From an uncultured Cedecea sp. (lineage in GTDB: Bacteria; Pseudomonadota; Gammaproteobacteria; Enterobacterales; Enterobacteriaceae): a stretch of DNA of 64,000 bases. The DNA is taken from contig NZ_CANMLV010000017.1 in the NCBI RefSeq assembly GCF_947498825.1, positions 41,245-105,244 on the forward strand, in the 5' to 3' direction. Made by a program: the position numbers and the translations under genes. Under the pieces are notes generated by a model. It had not been told where the DNA came from. It worked only from the letters and a program-made list of their open reading frames with translations, and searched no databases. Shown here in pieces: positions 55,402 through 63,927 of the stretch; the first letter of the stretch is position 1, and each line of letters starts with the position of its first letter.

Positions 55402-57266
55402 GTTTTATTCCCGTCCATATCGTAGACCGTCCGCTGCCAGCGCTCGTCCGGTCGGTTGGTGAAGGTCATCAATTTCGCCGGTTTGACCGCCCCGGTAACC
55501 ATTCCCTGCCCGTCTCTGACCACGCTGTTCCAGTTGGCCGAGCAGTGCAGATACTTTTCTGCCAGTGCATGGATTTCCGGGGTGGTAAAGCCGATAGCAG
55601 ACTGACCGTTTCGGGCGGCACGCCCCATCACTATCGCTTTTTCACATAAACGAATAAGTTCTGGCCGAAGTTTTAATTCTATATTCGAGTCTCGGATAGG
55701 ATGGAATACCACACCCGCATCCTGTGCCGCATCGAGCATCACCCGCAGCACCACTTTCGACCAGTCGTTACGTGTCGGCCGGTCAATGATCAACGCCGCA
55801 CCGCTACGCTTTTGCAGCATGCCGTAGCGGTCAGCGGGCATCCTGTCGTCATGCCAGGTATCTGCGTTCACCTCCACCGCATTCAGCAGCGGTGATATCG
55901 CCGGATAGCTGTCCATCACGTTAAGTTGCTCGCAGGTCTGCCGGTAAATCCGCGTTTCCGTATCGGAAGTGGGAAGGGGTACAGTTTCAAACTGCGGCCG
56001 GGTCAGAAAATAGGCTTCGTGTTCGACGGGGTTATAACCACCGCCAATGTCGGAATGCACACCCGGCAGAGCCAGCTCCGGCCACGCCGGTTTTACGCTG
56101 TTCAGCGCAAAGTTAAACCGGCATTCGTGCTGCGCGGTGATATGAAAAACCTTCTCCGCCACACCCGGACGCAGCACGATATTCACGTCCCCGGTATCGG
56201 CGCTATGAGGATTAAGGCCATTCGTAGGTGTACCAATGGCTGCTACGGTATCAAATATCCCCAGAAAACGGGTTTTACCGCCGGGGATACCTGAGAACTC
56301 AACGTCACCCAGCCCTGACCTGATGGCCGCAATAATGGCGCTGTCCTGACTGAATACCCGGTTGGCAAAATGCCGCGCTGTTGCCGCCCCGCGGCTGAAC
56401 CCGAAAATATCAAAATGCAGTTCTTTGATGACACAGGAACGCGCATCGGAATATTTAACTAAATAACCGCCAACAGCTGCAGCCAGTGCAGCAACCGCCT
56501 TATCAGTTTTTCTGACTACGCCGGTTTCACCCCGGCCAGTCGCCATCCCGTAACCGCTGTCGCCTTCCCCGCTTTCCGTACCAATTCCCTCGATATAAAT
56601 AGCATATTGCCCATACCCTTCATCGGGGGTGATATCTTGGTTATACAGCGTTTTCAGCCAGTGCACATTGGTGTAATAACCAAGATGGCTCCCGGCAGCG
56701 GTGCCGCTGTAACCCCGTTTCAGTCGGGTACACTGAATTAAAGCAGAATGGGTATCGGCATCATTCAGCCCAACATGATCACCATTGCAGGCCTTTTGAC
56801 GCGCTGCACTGTTATCCGCATTATTGCCGGTGCCGTCAAAAAACACCCCAATCGTCAGCGTGATTTCCCGCTTCTTCTTCGCCGCCTGTGCACGCTGTTC
56901 AGGCTCTGACGCCTGCGCTTTTTTCCTCGCGGTCTCAGCCCGTTCTGCCACACGACCGACGTTAGAGTCGCTCTCATAAGTGTCTGTCTGGACTGACGGG
57001 ATAAACCGGGCGCTACACGGGCAGGAGCTGTAGCTGTCCAGCGAACCCGCCCACTCTTTCAGCTCTCCGCCCACCTCGTAGGTGTCCCCCATGCCACCGC
57101 AGACGCGGAAGCGCCCCTCATGCTTCCCGCAGGTCACCGGGTCTCCAGACCTGGCTTTCTGTCGCTCAATGCCGCCTATTTCGTAGGTATCGTCAGACGC
57201 TCCGGAAAGAATGCGCCCCCCGCAGGTGGTCTTGTCCAGGTGATACAAAAAAAATCCCGTTGCCAT
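55392..57266 (-). CDS. T6SS PAAR-Tle1 (DUF2235) phospholipase effector
   Basis: A 624-residue effector. Residues 1 to about 95 form a PAAR-like spike-tip domain (KTTCGGRILSGASDDTYEI, GDPVTCGKHEGRFRVCGGMGDTYEVGG), then a charged linker (about 105-132, rich in Ala, Glu and Lys). The DUF2235/Tle1 alpha/beta hydrolase follows: TIGVFFDGTGNNADN (about 138), nucleophile elbow FGFSRGAATARHFAN (Ser about 290), Asp in LGIFDTVAAIG (about 336) and His in PGVHSDIGGGYNP (about 405). Such enzymes cleave phospholipids of rival cells after T6SS delivery. No T6SS structural genes are in the window. The start has GAGGG seven bases upstream. Confidence 0.92.
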   Translation of the reverse strand: MATGFFLYHLDKTTCGGRILSGASDDTYEIGGIERQKARSGDPVTCGKHEGRFRVCGGMGDTYEVGGELKEWAGSLDSYSSCPCSARFIPSVQTDTYESDSNVGRVAERAETARKKAQASEPEQRAQAAKKKREITLTIGVFFDGTGNNADNSAARQKACNGDHVGLNDADTHSALIQCTRLKRGYSGTAAGSHLGYYTNVHWLKTLYNQDITPDEGYGQYAIYIEGIGTESGEGDSGYGMATGRGETGVVRKTDKAVAALAAAVGGYLVKYSDARSCVIKELHFDIFGFSRGAATARHFANRVFSQDSAIIAAIRSGLGDVEFSGIPGGKTRFLGIFDTVAAIGTPTNGLNPHSADTGDVNIVLRPGVAEKVFHITAQHECRFNFALNSVKPAWPELALPGVHSDIGGGYNPVEHEAYFLTRPQFETVPLPTSDTETRIYRQTCEQLNVMDSYPAISPLLNAVEVNADTWHDDRMPADRYGMLQKRSGAALIIDRPTRNDWSKVVLRVMLDAAQDAGVVFHPIRDSNIELKLRPELIRLCEKAIVMGRAARNGQSAIGFTTPEIHALAEKYLHCSANWNSVVRDGQGMVTGAVKPAKLMTFTNRPDERWQRTVYDMDGNKTWK

Positions 57267-57315
57267 AATCCCTCATGACATAAATGGTTATAAACCAAGC
57301 ACATCATACTCCCTC

Positions 57316-57571
57316 GGGGTCTGAAGTCCAACCGTACGAAATTGTACGCCAAGTGCATTTTTTGAGCGTATTTAGCGGGTAAAGAAAACTTGGTTTGTAT
57401 TTACTCTTTTCGTTGACGTCAGTAACCATGCTACTTGCGGTATTCTGAGTGTTGAAAATCCAGTCATCAAATCAACGTAAATCTGGCCGATGCTGCCATG
57501 GGATCTATAGACTTAAAATCATATAGTTACGTTCTTAACGTACGTTTTCGTTCCATCAGGCTTTAAACCCC
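57316..57571 (+). mobile_element. Tn3-type miniature inverted-repeat element (TIME-like), copy 2
   Basis: 256 bases in the same orientation as copy 1, differing at about 12 positions by my count (about 95% identity). Same 38-base ends (GGGGTCTGAAGTCC ... GCTTTAAACCCC). It lies 49 bases upstream of the effector start, so may contain or influence its promoter. Flanks are CCCTC and TATAG, without a 5-base duplication. The two copies bracket the plasmid replication remnant, the lipoprotein and the effector array. Confidence 0.82.
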
Positions 57572-57632
57572 TATAGGGACGTGTATCAGAACTGGCTTCA
57601 CTATGCGCGGTACGAGAATCTCATTACATTAA

Positions 57633-57666
57633 GTGGCTCACATAGTGCCTGTGAGCCACCCTTTTT
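57633..57666 (+). terminator. Strong hairpin terminator, rightward
   Basis: GTGGCTCACA and TGTGAGCCAC form a perfect 10-bp stem with a 7-base loop, followed by CCTTTTT on the plus strand. It stops rightward transcription out of the module. For the leftward ygbN message it forms the hairpin without a U-run. Confidence 0.8.
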
Positions 57667-57676
57667 AGTCAGAACA

Positions 57677-59035
57677 TTAAACAAATGACCATATTAGCCA
57701 GGTGAAGACAAAGCCGGAGAAGCCAAGAATCGTTGTCAGAACCGTCCAGGTCCGTAGGCCGTCAGCCACCGAGAGCCCGAGATACTTAGTAACAATCCAG
57801 AAACCGGAGTCATTGACGTGGGAAAGACCAAGCCCACCAAAACAAGCCGCCAGAGTAACCAGCACCAGTTCCAGTTGATTGAGACCAGTAGCCGCTTCAC
57901 TGAGCAGACCACAGGTGGTAAGAATAGCCACTGTTGCAGACCCCTGAGAAGCGCGTAATGCCAGGGACAACAGATAGGCAGCAGGTACCAGAGGCAAATG
58001 GATATCGGTTAAGGTATCAGCCAGCGCTTTACCAATTCCCGATTCCACCAGTACTTTACCAAATACGCCACCGGCGCCGGTCACCATAATAACCATCGCG
58101 GCGGTAGGCAGGGCATCCCCCATCACTCCGCTGGCTTTTTCCAGCGACCAGCCACGACGCAGGCCGATAAGCCACATTGCCAAGGCTAAAGCAATCAGCA
58201 AGGCAACCGTTGGTGAGCCAATCAATGCCATGGTATTGCGAATAGTATTACCTTCAGGCAGTACGGTAGCAGAGACGGTACCCAACATAATAATAGCAAT
58301 AGGTATCACAATCAGCGCAGCAATCAGCCCGGCCGAAGGTGCAGAGACCGGTGCAGTTCCAGGTGTCGTATCTTCAGGTTTAGAAAGCTGTAACTGCTCA
58401 ACCACGTCAACTGACAGCAAGTACTGACGGCGGTTCATGCGCTTGGCTACCCAGTAGCCAATCACGCCGACCGGAATAGAAACCAGCAATCCAAGAATGG
58501 TTAACCAGCCAATATCCGCATTTAAAATACCTGCCGCCGCGACCGGGCCTGGATGAGGAGGCATGGCAACGTGAACCGTCAGCATCACACCAGCAACGGG
58601 CAGACCAAATTTGATCGGTGAAACTTTAGCAACCTTGGCAAAACCGTAGATAATCGGTGCAAGAATAATAAAACCAACGTCGAAAAAGACCGGAATACCG
58701 AGAATAAACGCCGCAATAGTCAGTGCCGCAGCCACCAGGGTTGGCCCCATAATTTCGGCAAAACGGTGTGCCAGTGATTCAGCCCCGCCAGAAACTTCAA
58801 TCATTCTGCCCAGCATTGCGCCAAGGCCGATAATAATTGCTACCGATCCGAGTACCCCCCCCATTCCGCTGGTGACAACCTTCATAACATCCTGGGTTGG
58901 AATACCCGTCGCCAAGGCGACCAGCAAACTGACCACCAGTAGAGCAATAAACGGCTGTACTTTAAATTTAATCACCATCAACAGCAGCAGCAACACGCCT
59001 GCCAGTGCAATACAGAGTAAGAGCGAGGTGGCCAT
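57677..59035 (-). CDS. ygbN: GntP-family permease of the tetronate cluster
   Basis: A 452-residue inner-membrane symporter of the gluconate permease (GntP) family with about 12 or more helices. Typical blocks are VSLLVALATGIPTQDVMKVVTSGMGG, GIPVFFDVGFIILAPIIYG (about 112), MPPHPGPVAAAG (about 155) and LRASQGSATVAILTT (about 360). It is the last gene of the leftward cluster and by context imports a four-carbon sugar acid such as threonate or erythronate. The gap from otnI is 154 bases and holds a hairpin. Confidence 0.92.
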   Translation of the reverse strand: MATSLLLCIALAGVLLLLLMVIKFKVQPFIALLVVSLLVALATGIPTQDVMKVVTSGMGGVLGSVAIIIGLGAMLGRMIEVSGGAESLAHRFAEIMGPTLVAAALTIAAFILGIPVFFDVGFIILAPIIYGFAKVAKVSPIKFGLPVAGVMLTVHVAMPPHPGPVAAAGILNADIGWLTILGLLVSIPVGVIGYWVAKRMNRRQYLLSVDVVEQLQLSKPEDTTPGTAPVSAPSAGLIAALIVIPIAIIMLGTVSATVLPEGNTIRNTMALIGSPTVALLIALALAMWLIGLRRGWSLEKASGVMGDALPTAAMVIMVTGAGGVFGKVLVESGIGKALADTLTDIHLPLVPAAYLLSLALRASQGSATVAILTTCGLLSEAATGLNQLELVLVTLAACFGGLGLSHVNDSGFWIVTKYLGLSVADGLRTWTVLTTILGFSGFVFTWLIWSFV

Positions 59036-59110
59036 ATTTCTATCCTCAAGAATATTTTTATTATTCGCTTAGGCAAGCGATGTATATATTTTAACGCAGG
59101 TGTTAAACTA

Positions 59111-59131
59111 CCCCTTTTATAATAAAAGGGG
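59111..59131. other. Intercistronic hairpin between otnI and ygbN
   Basis: CCCCTTTT and AAAAGGGG form a perfect 8-bp stem with a 5-base loop. There is no U-run after it on the minus strand. It may stabilise the upstream message or set lower transporter expression. Confidence 0.5.
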
Positions 59132-59189
59132 ATATAACTCTCTTCAGATAATTACAATTTCACACTTGGCATAATGAAATAATTAATAT

Positions 59190-59966
59190 TCACTGCCACT
59201 TATTAAGCCATTCAAGTCCATCGGTTGTTTTTCCACGTGGATTATACTCACAGCCAATCCAGCCTGAATAATTAACCCGGTCTAACTCTTCAAAAATATA
59301 ATCATAATTGATCTCACCTTCATCTGGCTCATGACGTTCAGGGACGGATGCAACCTGAATATGTCCAACATGCCCGGCTAAATCGTGAATAATTTTCGTC
59401 AGATTACCATCGACAATTTGTGCATGGAAAAAATCGAGTTGAATAAACACATTTGGTTTATCAATTTTTTTCAGTAATGCCAGAGTCTGATATTGGCTCG
59501 CCATTAAATAACCTGGTTTCACTTTCGGACTCAATGCTTCCAGCATGATATTAATGCCATAAGGGGCAAATTTATCCGCTGCATAACGAATATTTTCGAT
59601 AAAAGCCTGTTCGCAGGTTGCAACCTCTTCTCCCTCAGGAACGACTGCCGCCATAATATGTACCGAAGGACAACCCAATACGCGGGCATATTCCAGCGCA
59701 TTATCAATATCAGCATGTGCCTCAGCACTACGACCCGGCAGAGCACTACGTCCCCATTCCCCAGCAGCAATATTTCCAGGCGCAGTATTAAACAACACTT
59801 GTCTGAGACCATTCTCGGTTAATTTCTCCGCCAATAACTCAGCGGGATATTCATAAGGAAACAAATATTCGACGGCAGTAAAACCAGCATCCTTTGCTGC
59901 CTTAAAACGTTCAAGAAAAGGCACATCGGTAAATTGCATCGAAAGGTTGGCAGCAAATTTAGGCAT
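59190..59966 (-). CDS. otnI: 2-oxo-tetronate isomerase
   Basis: OtnI (YgbM, hydroxypyruvate isomerase-like) converts 2-oxo-tetronate to 3-oxo-tetronate. The 258-residue TIM-barrel protein starts [21 protein letters not shown]. It has the family's metal-ligand segments [16 protein letters not shown] (Glu about 143), [14 protein letters not shown] (Asp about 178), [21 protein letters not shown] (about 207) and [18 protein letters not shown] (Glu about 240). It lies 16 bases after otnC in the leftward operon. Confidence 0.93.
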   Translation of the reverse strand: MPKFAANLSMQFTDVPFLERFKAAKDAGFTAVEYLFPYEYPAELLAEKLTENGLRQVLFNTAPGNIAAGEWGRSALPGRSAEAHADIDNALEYARVLGCPSVHIMAAVVPEGEEVATCEQAFIENIRYAADKFAPYGINIMLEALSPKVKPGYLMASQYQTLALLKKIDKPNVFIQLDFFHAQIVDGNLTKIIHDLAGHVGHIQVASVPERHEPDEGEINYDYIFEELDRVNYSGWIGCEYNPRGKTTDGLEWLNKWQ

Positions 59967-59982
59967 GATTAACTCCGTTAAA

Positions 59983-60642
59983 TCAGGAAAGTTCAGCTAT
60001 TTCAGATTCGGTGAGATAGCGGATTTTTCTTTCACCAAGAATAAAGATTAATTTGGCCGTCTCCTCCAGCTCTTCCATATTATCAGCCGCTGCACGCAGG
60101 TTTTTTCCTGTTACAACCGGACCATGGTTAGCCAGCAAAAATGCTTTATAGCTGGAAGCCAGTTTGCCTAGATCTTCACCGAGACGCGCATCACCTGGAC
60201 GATAATAAGGAACCACAGGGACTTTACCCACTCGCATCACTACATAAGGGGTAAACGGCCTGATAGCATCTTCAGTATTCAGACCCTCCAGGCAAGAGAG
60301 TGCCGTCAAGTAGGTACTATGCAAATGGACAATGGCCTTACACTCAGGGTCATTCTGATAGATAGCCCGATGAAAACTCACCTCTTTTGAGGGTTTATCA
60401 CCTGACAACCACTCACCACTCATCGTCACCTTTGAAAGCGTATCGACACTTAGCTCCCCCAGACAAGAGCCGGTCGGTGTAGCCAGCAGGTTGCCGTCTT
60501 CCAGTAGCAGAGAAAGATTCCCGGCGGACCCCGTGGCATAACCACGCTGGAAAAAAGAGGCCCCGAGTTTCACCATATCCAGACGAGCCTGTAACTCGCT
60601 GGCAGAATATTTTTCCGGATTTGGCATTGCGTCACGCATCAT
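59983..60642 (-). CDS. otnC: 3-oxo-tetronate 4-phosphate decarboxylase (class II aldolase fold)
   Basis: OtnC (YgbL) decarboxylates 3-oxo-tetronate 4-phosphate to dihydroxyacetone phosphate. The 219-residue protein has the class II aldolase/adducin fold: [30 protein letters not shown] (phosphate site), catalytic Glu in [10 protein letters not shown], zinc histidines in [11 protein letters not shown] and LLANHGPVV. Two adjacent ATG codons (60642, 60639) follow AAGGAG, and either may be used. It overlaps the otnK end by about ten bases. Confidence 0.93.
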   Translation of the reverse strand: MMRDAMPNPEKYSASELQARLDMVKLGASFFQRGYATGSAGNLSLLLEDGNLLATPTGSCLGELSVDTLSKVTMSGEWLSGDKPSKEVSFHRAIYQNDPECKAIVHLHSTYLTALSCLEGLNTEDAIRPFTPYVVMRVGKVPVVPYYRPGDARLGEDLGKLASSYKAFLLANHGPVVTGKNLRAAADNMEELEETAKLIFILGERKIRYLTESEIAELS

Positions 60643-61909
60643 GAAACTCCTTTTGCGCCCGGGCGAAGAAATCTTCATCGCCAAAGTTACCTGACTTTAA
60701 TGCCAGTGAAAGTGTGTTATCGGTTGAACGCACCCAAGGTACGCCCGGAGAAATCGTCGGGCCAATATGAAACGACTGAATACCTAAAGTTTGAGCAACA
60801 ATGCTGGAAGTCTCTCCCCCGGCGATAATAAAGCGCTCAAAACCTGACTGTTGAAGTTTGGCTGCAACACTGGCAAAGAGTTTTTCCACTGCATGACTAC
60901 TGGCCTCAGAACCAAAACGTTGTTGTATCTGCGCTAATGTTTCTGGCGAAGAGGTTGCATAAAGCAGGGGGGCCAGTGCATCCTGACGGTGGGCTTCTAT
61001 CCAGTTAGTGAGTTCCTGTACATAAGCCTGCAGTTCCACCTCTCCCTGCAAAGCGCGCGCAACATCAATCGCCTGACCGGCAGCCTGTTGCAGATAGCGG
61101 GTAACTTGTTTATTGGTCATCACAGAACATGAACCGGACAGCACAACCGCCGCACCCGAATGAGGTTTACCCGCATCGGTCGCTGACAAACGGTCCTGCT
61201 TTTCACTCGCCCACTGACGCGCCAGACCGATCGCCAGGCCTGATCCCCCAGTGACCAGCTTCATATCACGCAGTGCTTCACCCTGAGTCAGCAAGTGCTG
61301 TTCGTTCAGCGCGTCCAGTACCACATAGCGTTTACCTTCATTTTTCAGTGCCTGAAGGCGTTGCCGAACGGCATCAGCCCCCTGCTCCATTACAGAGTAA
61401 GCCACTAAACCACATTCACCCTGAGCCTGTTTTTCCATCACGCGTAACAGATTACTGTCAGTCATTGGCGTAACCGGATGATGACGCATACCCGAATCAC
61501 TCAGCAGTTGCTCCATCACAAACAGGTGTCCCTGATACACCGTACGGCCATTAACCGGCAGCGAAGGCGAAATAATCGTCTGGGTTTCTCCCAGTTTATC
61601 CAGCAGGGCATCAGTTACCGGACCAATATTGCCTTTCTCCGTGCTATCAAAGGTTGAGCAGTATTTAAAATAGAATTGCTGGCACCCTTGCTCTCGTAAC
61701 CATTCCAGAGCGCGCAGTGAATCTGCAACCGCCTGACTTGCCGGGCAGGAACGAGATTTCAGACTGATGACCACCGCTTCAGCAGTCACCTGAAAATCTG
61801 CACTCGGTACGCCATTCAGCTGAACCGTAGCCAGGCCATTATTGACCAGAAAGCTGGCAATATCCGTAGCCCCGGTAAAATCATCGGCAATAACACCTAG
61901 CTTAATCAT
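60632..61909 (-). CDS. otnK: 3-oxo-tetronate kinase
   Basis: OtnK (YgbK, four-carbon acid sugar kinase) phosphorylates 3-oxo-tetronate with ATP. The 425-residue protein has the N-terminal substrate domain IGVIADDFTGATDIASFLV-like (LGVIADDFTGATD) and FKYCSTFDSTEKGNIGPVTDAL. The C-terminal nucleotide domain is marked by VVLSGSCSVMTNKQ, FIIAGGETSSIVAQ (about 362) and ALKSGNFGDEDFF. The start is one of two ATG codons overlapping the ltnD stop; 61909 matches relatives. Confidence 0.95.
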   Translation of the reverse strand: MIKLGVIADDFTGATDIASFLVNNGLATVQLNGVPSADFQVTAEAVVISLKSRSCPASQAVADSLRALEWLREQGCQQFYFKYCSTFDSTEKGNIGPVTDALLDKLGETQTIISPSLPVNGRTVYQGHLFVMEQLLSDSGMRHHPVTPMTDSNLLRVMEKQAQGECGLVAYSVMEQGADAVRQRLQALKNEGKRYVVLDALNEQHLLTQGEALRDMKLVTGGSGLAIGLARQWASEKQDRLSATDAGKPHSGAAVVLSGSCSVMTNKQVTRYLQQAAGQAIDVARALQGEVELQAYVQELTNWIEAHRQDALAPLLYATSSPETLAQIQQRFGSEASSHAVEKLFASVAAKLQQSGFERFIIAGGETSSIVAQTLGIQSFHIGPTISPGVPWVRSTDNTLSLALKSGNFGDEDFFARAQKEFHDA

Positions 61910-62820
61910 CATGCCTCCGATTTTCCTGGCAGCGTAATACCACTGAAGATTTTGATAACAGCGCTGTCGTCCTCTTTGCCATAGCCGGCATTGCTGGCGC
62001 TGGTAAACATATTGAATGCCGTCGATGCCAGCGGCAGAGGGAAATGCAGGGCTTTAGCGGTGTCCGTCACCAGGCCTAAATCTTTCACAAAAATATCGAC
62101 CGCAGATTTAGGCGTATAGTCGCCATCAACCACATGCTTCATGCGGTTCTCAAACATCCAGGAATTACCAGCTGCATTGGTGACCACTTCATACATAATA
62201 TCCAGTGGGATATCTGCCCGGGCTGCCAGCGCCATCGCTTCTGCACCCGCGGCAATATGCACACCTGCCAGTAACTGGTGAATAATCTTGACCGTTGCTC
62301 CCAGACCAATCTCTTCGCCAATGCGATACACTTTACCGGCGACGGCATCCAGTACTGGAGCCAGCTTTTCAAAAGCCAGATCAGATCCAGAAGCCATTAC
62401 CGTCATATCTCCATTAGCGGCTTTCGCTGCGCCACCTGATACCGGGGCATCCAGCATAATAAGTTGGTGTTCACCCAGACGTTGCTCAATCTGTTTTGCG
62501 TCCTGGGCTGAGATAGTTGAAGAAACCATCACGACAGTCCCCGGCTTTAATTTGCTCGCAACCTGTGATTCACCGAATAAAATAGCATTCACCTGGGCGG
62601 CGTTGACCACCAGCAGCAACACGGCATCCAGCTTATCGGCAAAAGTATCTATCCTGGTTTCCGCCTGGATTGCACCTGCCTGCTGAAGGCGTGACAGAGC
62701 ATCAGGATTAAGATCAACACCATAAGTCGCCAGCCCCGCTTTGATGCAAGATGACGCAGCACCAAACCCCATGGAACCTAAGCCGATTACGGCAACAGCA
62801 TAGTCAGAATTGTTCTTCAT
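61909..62820 (-). CDS. ltnD: Tetronate (L-threonate/D-erythronate) 2-dehydrogenase
   Basis: LtnD (YgbJ) oxidises the C2 hydroxyl of a four-carbon sugar acid with NAD, the first step of the pathway. The 303-residue member of the 3-hydroxyisobutyrate dehydrogenase family has the Rossmann motif VIGLGSMGFGAA (about 12), substrate loop LDAPVSGGAAKA (about 121) and catalytic Lys in GLGATVKIIHQLLAG (about 173). The exact stereochemistry of the substrate cannot be told from sequence. It is the first gene of the operon, overlapping otnK, and divergent from the regulator. Confidence 0.93.
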   Translation of the reverse strand: MKNNSDYAVAVIGLGSMGFGAASSCIKAGLATYGVDLNPDALSRLQQAGAIQAETRIDTFADKLDAVLLLVVNAAQVNAILFGESQVASKLKPGTVVMVSSTISAQDAKQIEQRLGEHQLIMLDAPVSGGAAKAANGDMTVMASGSDLAFEKLAPVLDAVAGKVYRIGEEIGLGATVKIIHQLLAGVHIAAGAEAMALAARADIPLDIMYEVVTNAAGNSWMFENRMKHVVDGDYTPKSAVDIFVKDLGLVTDTAKALHFPLPLASTAFNMFTSASNAGYGKEDDSAVIKIFSGITLPGKSEA

Positions 62821-62893
62821 GATGGCAGCCTTGTTAAAATTAGTGATTATTTGTTCTCTGATGTTAAATGTAAGGGATCTGAATGTGTTTTAC

Positions 62894-62909
62894 GGTGATA
62901 TATATCACA
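62894..62909. promoter_or_regulatory. CRP-like operator in the divergent ltnD/regulator region
   Basis: GGTGA-TATATA-TCACA matches the CRP consensus TGTGA-N6-TCACA in nine of ten contact bases, about 75 bases before the ltnD start. It fits catabolite control of the tetronate operon. The remaining bases of the 319-base divergent region hold no gene; an AT-rich stretch near 63060-63120 probably includes the regulator promoter. Confidence 0.65.
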
Positions 62910-63139
62910 TATTTTAACACTCCAGAACCCCACACATCCACAAGGGAGCAACCTGTATAACAACCCCAACAACACCCATTAATATCAATAAGTTAACAAA
63001 ACAAGACAACGAAAGGGATTGTTAAAAATCACGGCGTCCCGGGTAGTAGGATACGTGAATTTATGATAATAATGATGTACTAACAGACATTAATCACAAT
63101 ATTTACCATGAGGTTTATCTTGAACAGAGGACAGATACT

Positions 63140-63925
63140 GTGATCCCGATAGAACGCCATCAACAGATTCTGGCGCTGATCTCCTCCCGGGGCGTCGTGA
63201 GCATTAATGAACTAACTGAGCGTCTTAACGTCTCGCATATGACGGTACGTCGCGATGTGCAAAAGCTGGAACAAGACGGTTTACTGCTTTCAGTTTCAGG
63301 GGGAGTACGCTCACCTGAACGTCTGGCCAGCGAACCTTCCCATCAGGATAAATCTGTGATGTTCAGCCAGCAGAAAGCCGCTATCGGTAAACTGGCCGCC
63401 CAACATATTCCCTTGAATAGCTGTATCTATCTCGATGCGGGAACCACAACACTTTCCCTGGCCCGCGAGCTGGCCGAACGCAGTGACTTGCTGATAGTCA
63501 CCAACGATTTTGCTATTACGGGTTTTCTTATTGATAACAGCGAATGTCGGGTTATCCATACTGGCGGTACGCTATGTCGCGAAAACCGTTCTTCGGTCGG
63601 TGAGGCCGCTGCGCAGTCGTTACGCAATTTATTTATTGATATTGCGTTTATCTCCGCGTCATCCTGGAGTCTGCGTGGTATTTCAACGCCAAATGAAGAT
63701 AAAGTCGCGGTAAAACGTGCGGCGATTGAGGCCAGCAGTCATCATGTTTTACTCTGTGATACCTCAAAATATGGTCGAATTGCCACTCATCTTGTCACAC
63801 CACTAACGGTGTTTAATTGCCTGATTACTGATGGTGGATTGCCGATCACTGCACAGGAAACGCTGAGCAGTATGAAAATTGAAGTACTCACTGCGGGTGA
63901 AACAATGGCGAATGACGCCCTCTGA
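63140..63925 (+). CDS. ygbI: DeoR-family regulator of the tetronate cluster, GTG start
   Basis: A 261-residue DeoR repressor. The N-terminal helix-turn-helix is RHQQILALISSRGVVSINELTERLNVSHMTVRRDVQKLEQDGLL (about 6-50). The sugar-phosphate-type sensor domain has YLDAGTTTLSLARELAERSDLLIVTND (about 98-124) and ALKR-like VAVKRAAIEASSHHVLLCDTSKYGRI (about 193). The start is GTG 63140 with AGAGG nine bases upstream. It is divergent from ltnD, the same arrangement as E. coli ygbI. The stop lies two bases before the group II intron end. Confidence 0.92.
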   Translation: MIPIERHQQILALISSRGVVSINELTERLNVSHMTVRRDVQKLEQDGLLLSVSGGVRSPERLASEPSHQDKSVMFSQQKAAIGKLAAQHIPLNSCIYLDAGTTTLSLARELAERSDLLIVTNDFAITGFLIDNSECRVIHTGGTLCRENRSSVGEAAAQSLRNLFIDIAFISASSWSLRGISTPNEDKVAVKRAAIEASSHHVLLCDTSKYGRIATHLVTPLTVFNCLITDGGLPITAQETLSSMKIEVLTAGETMANDAL

Positions 63926-63927
63926 AT

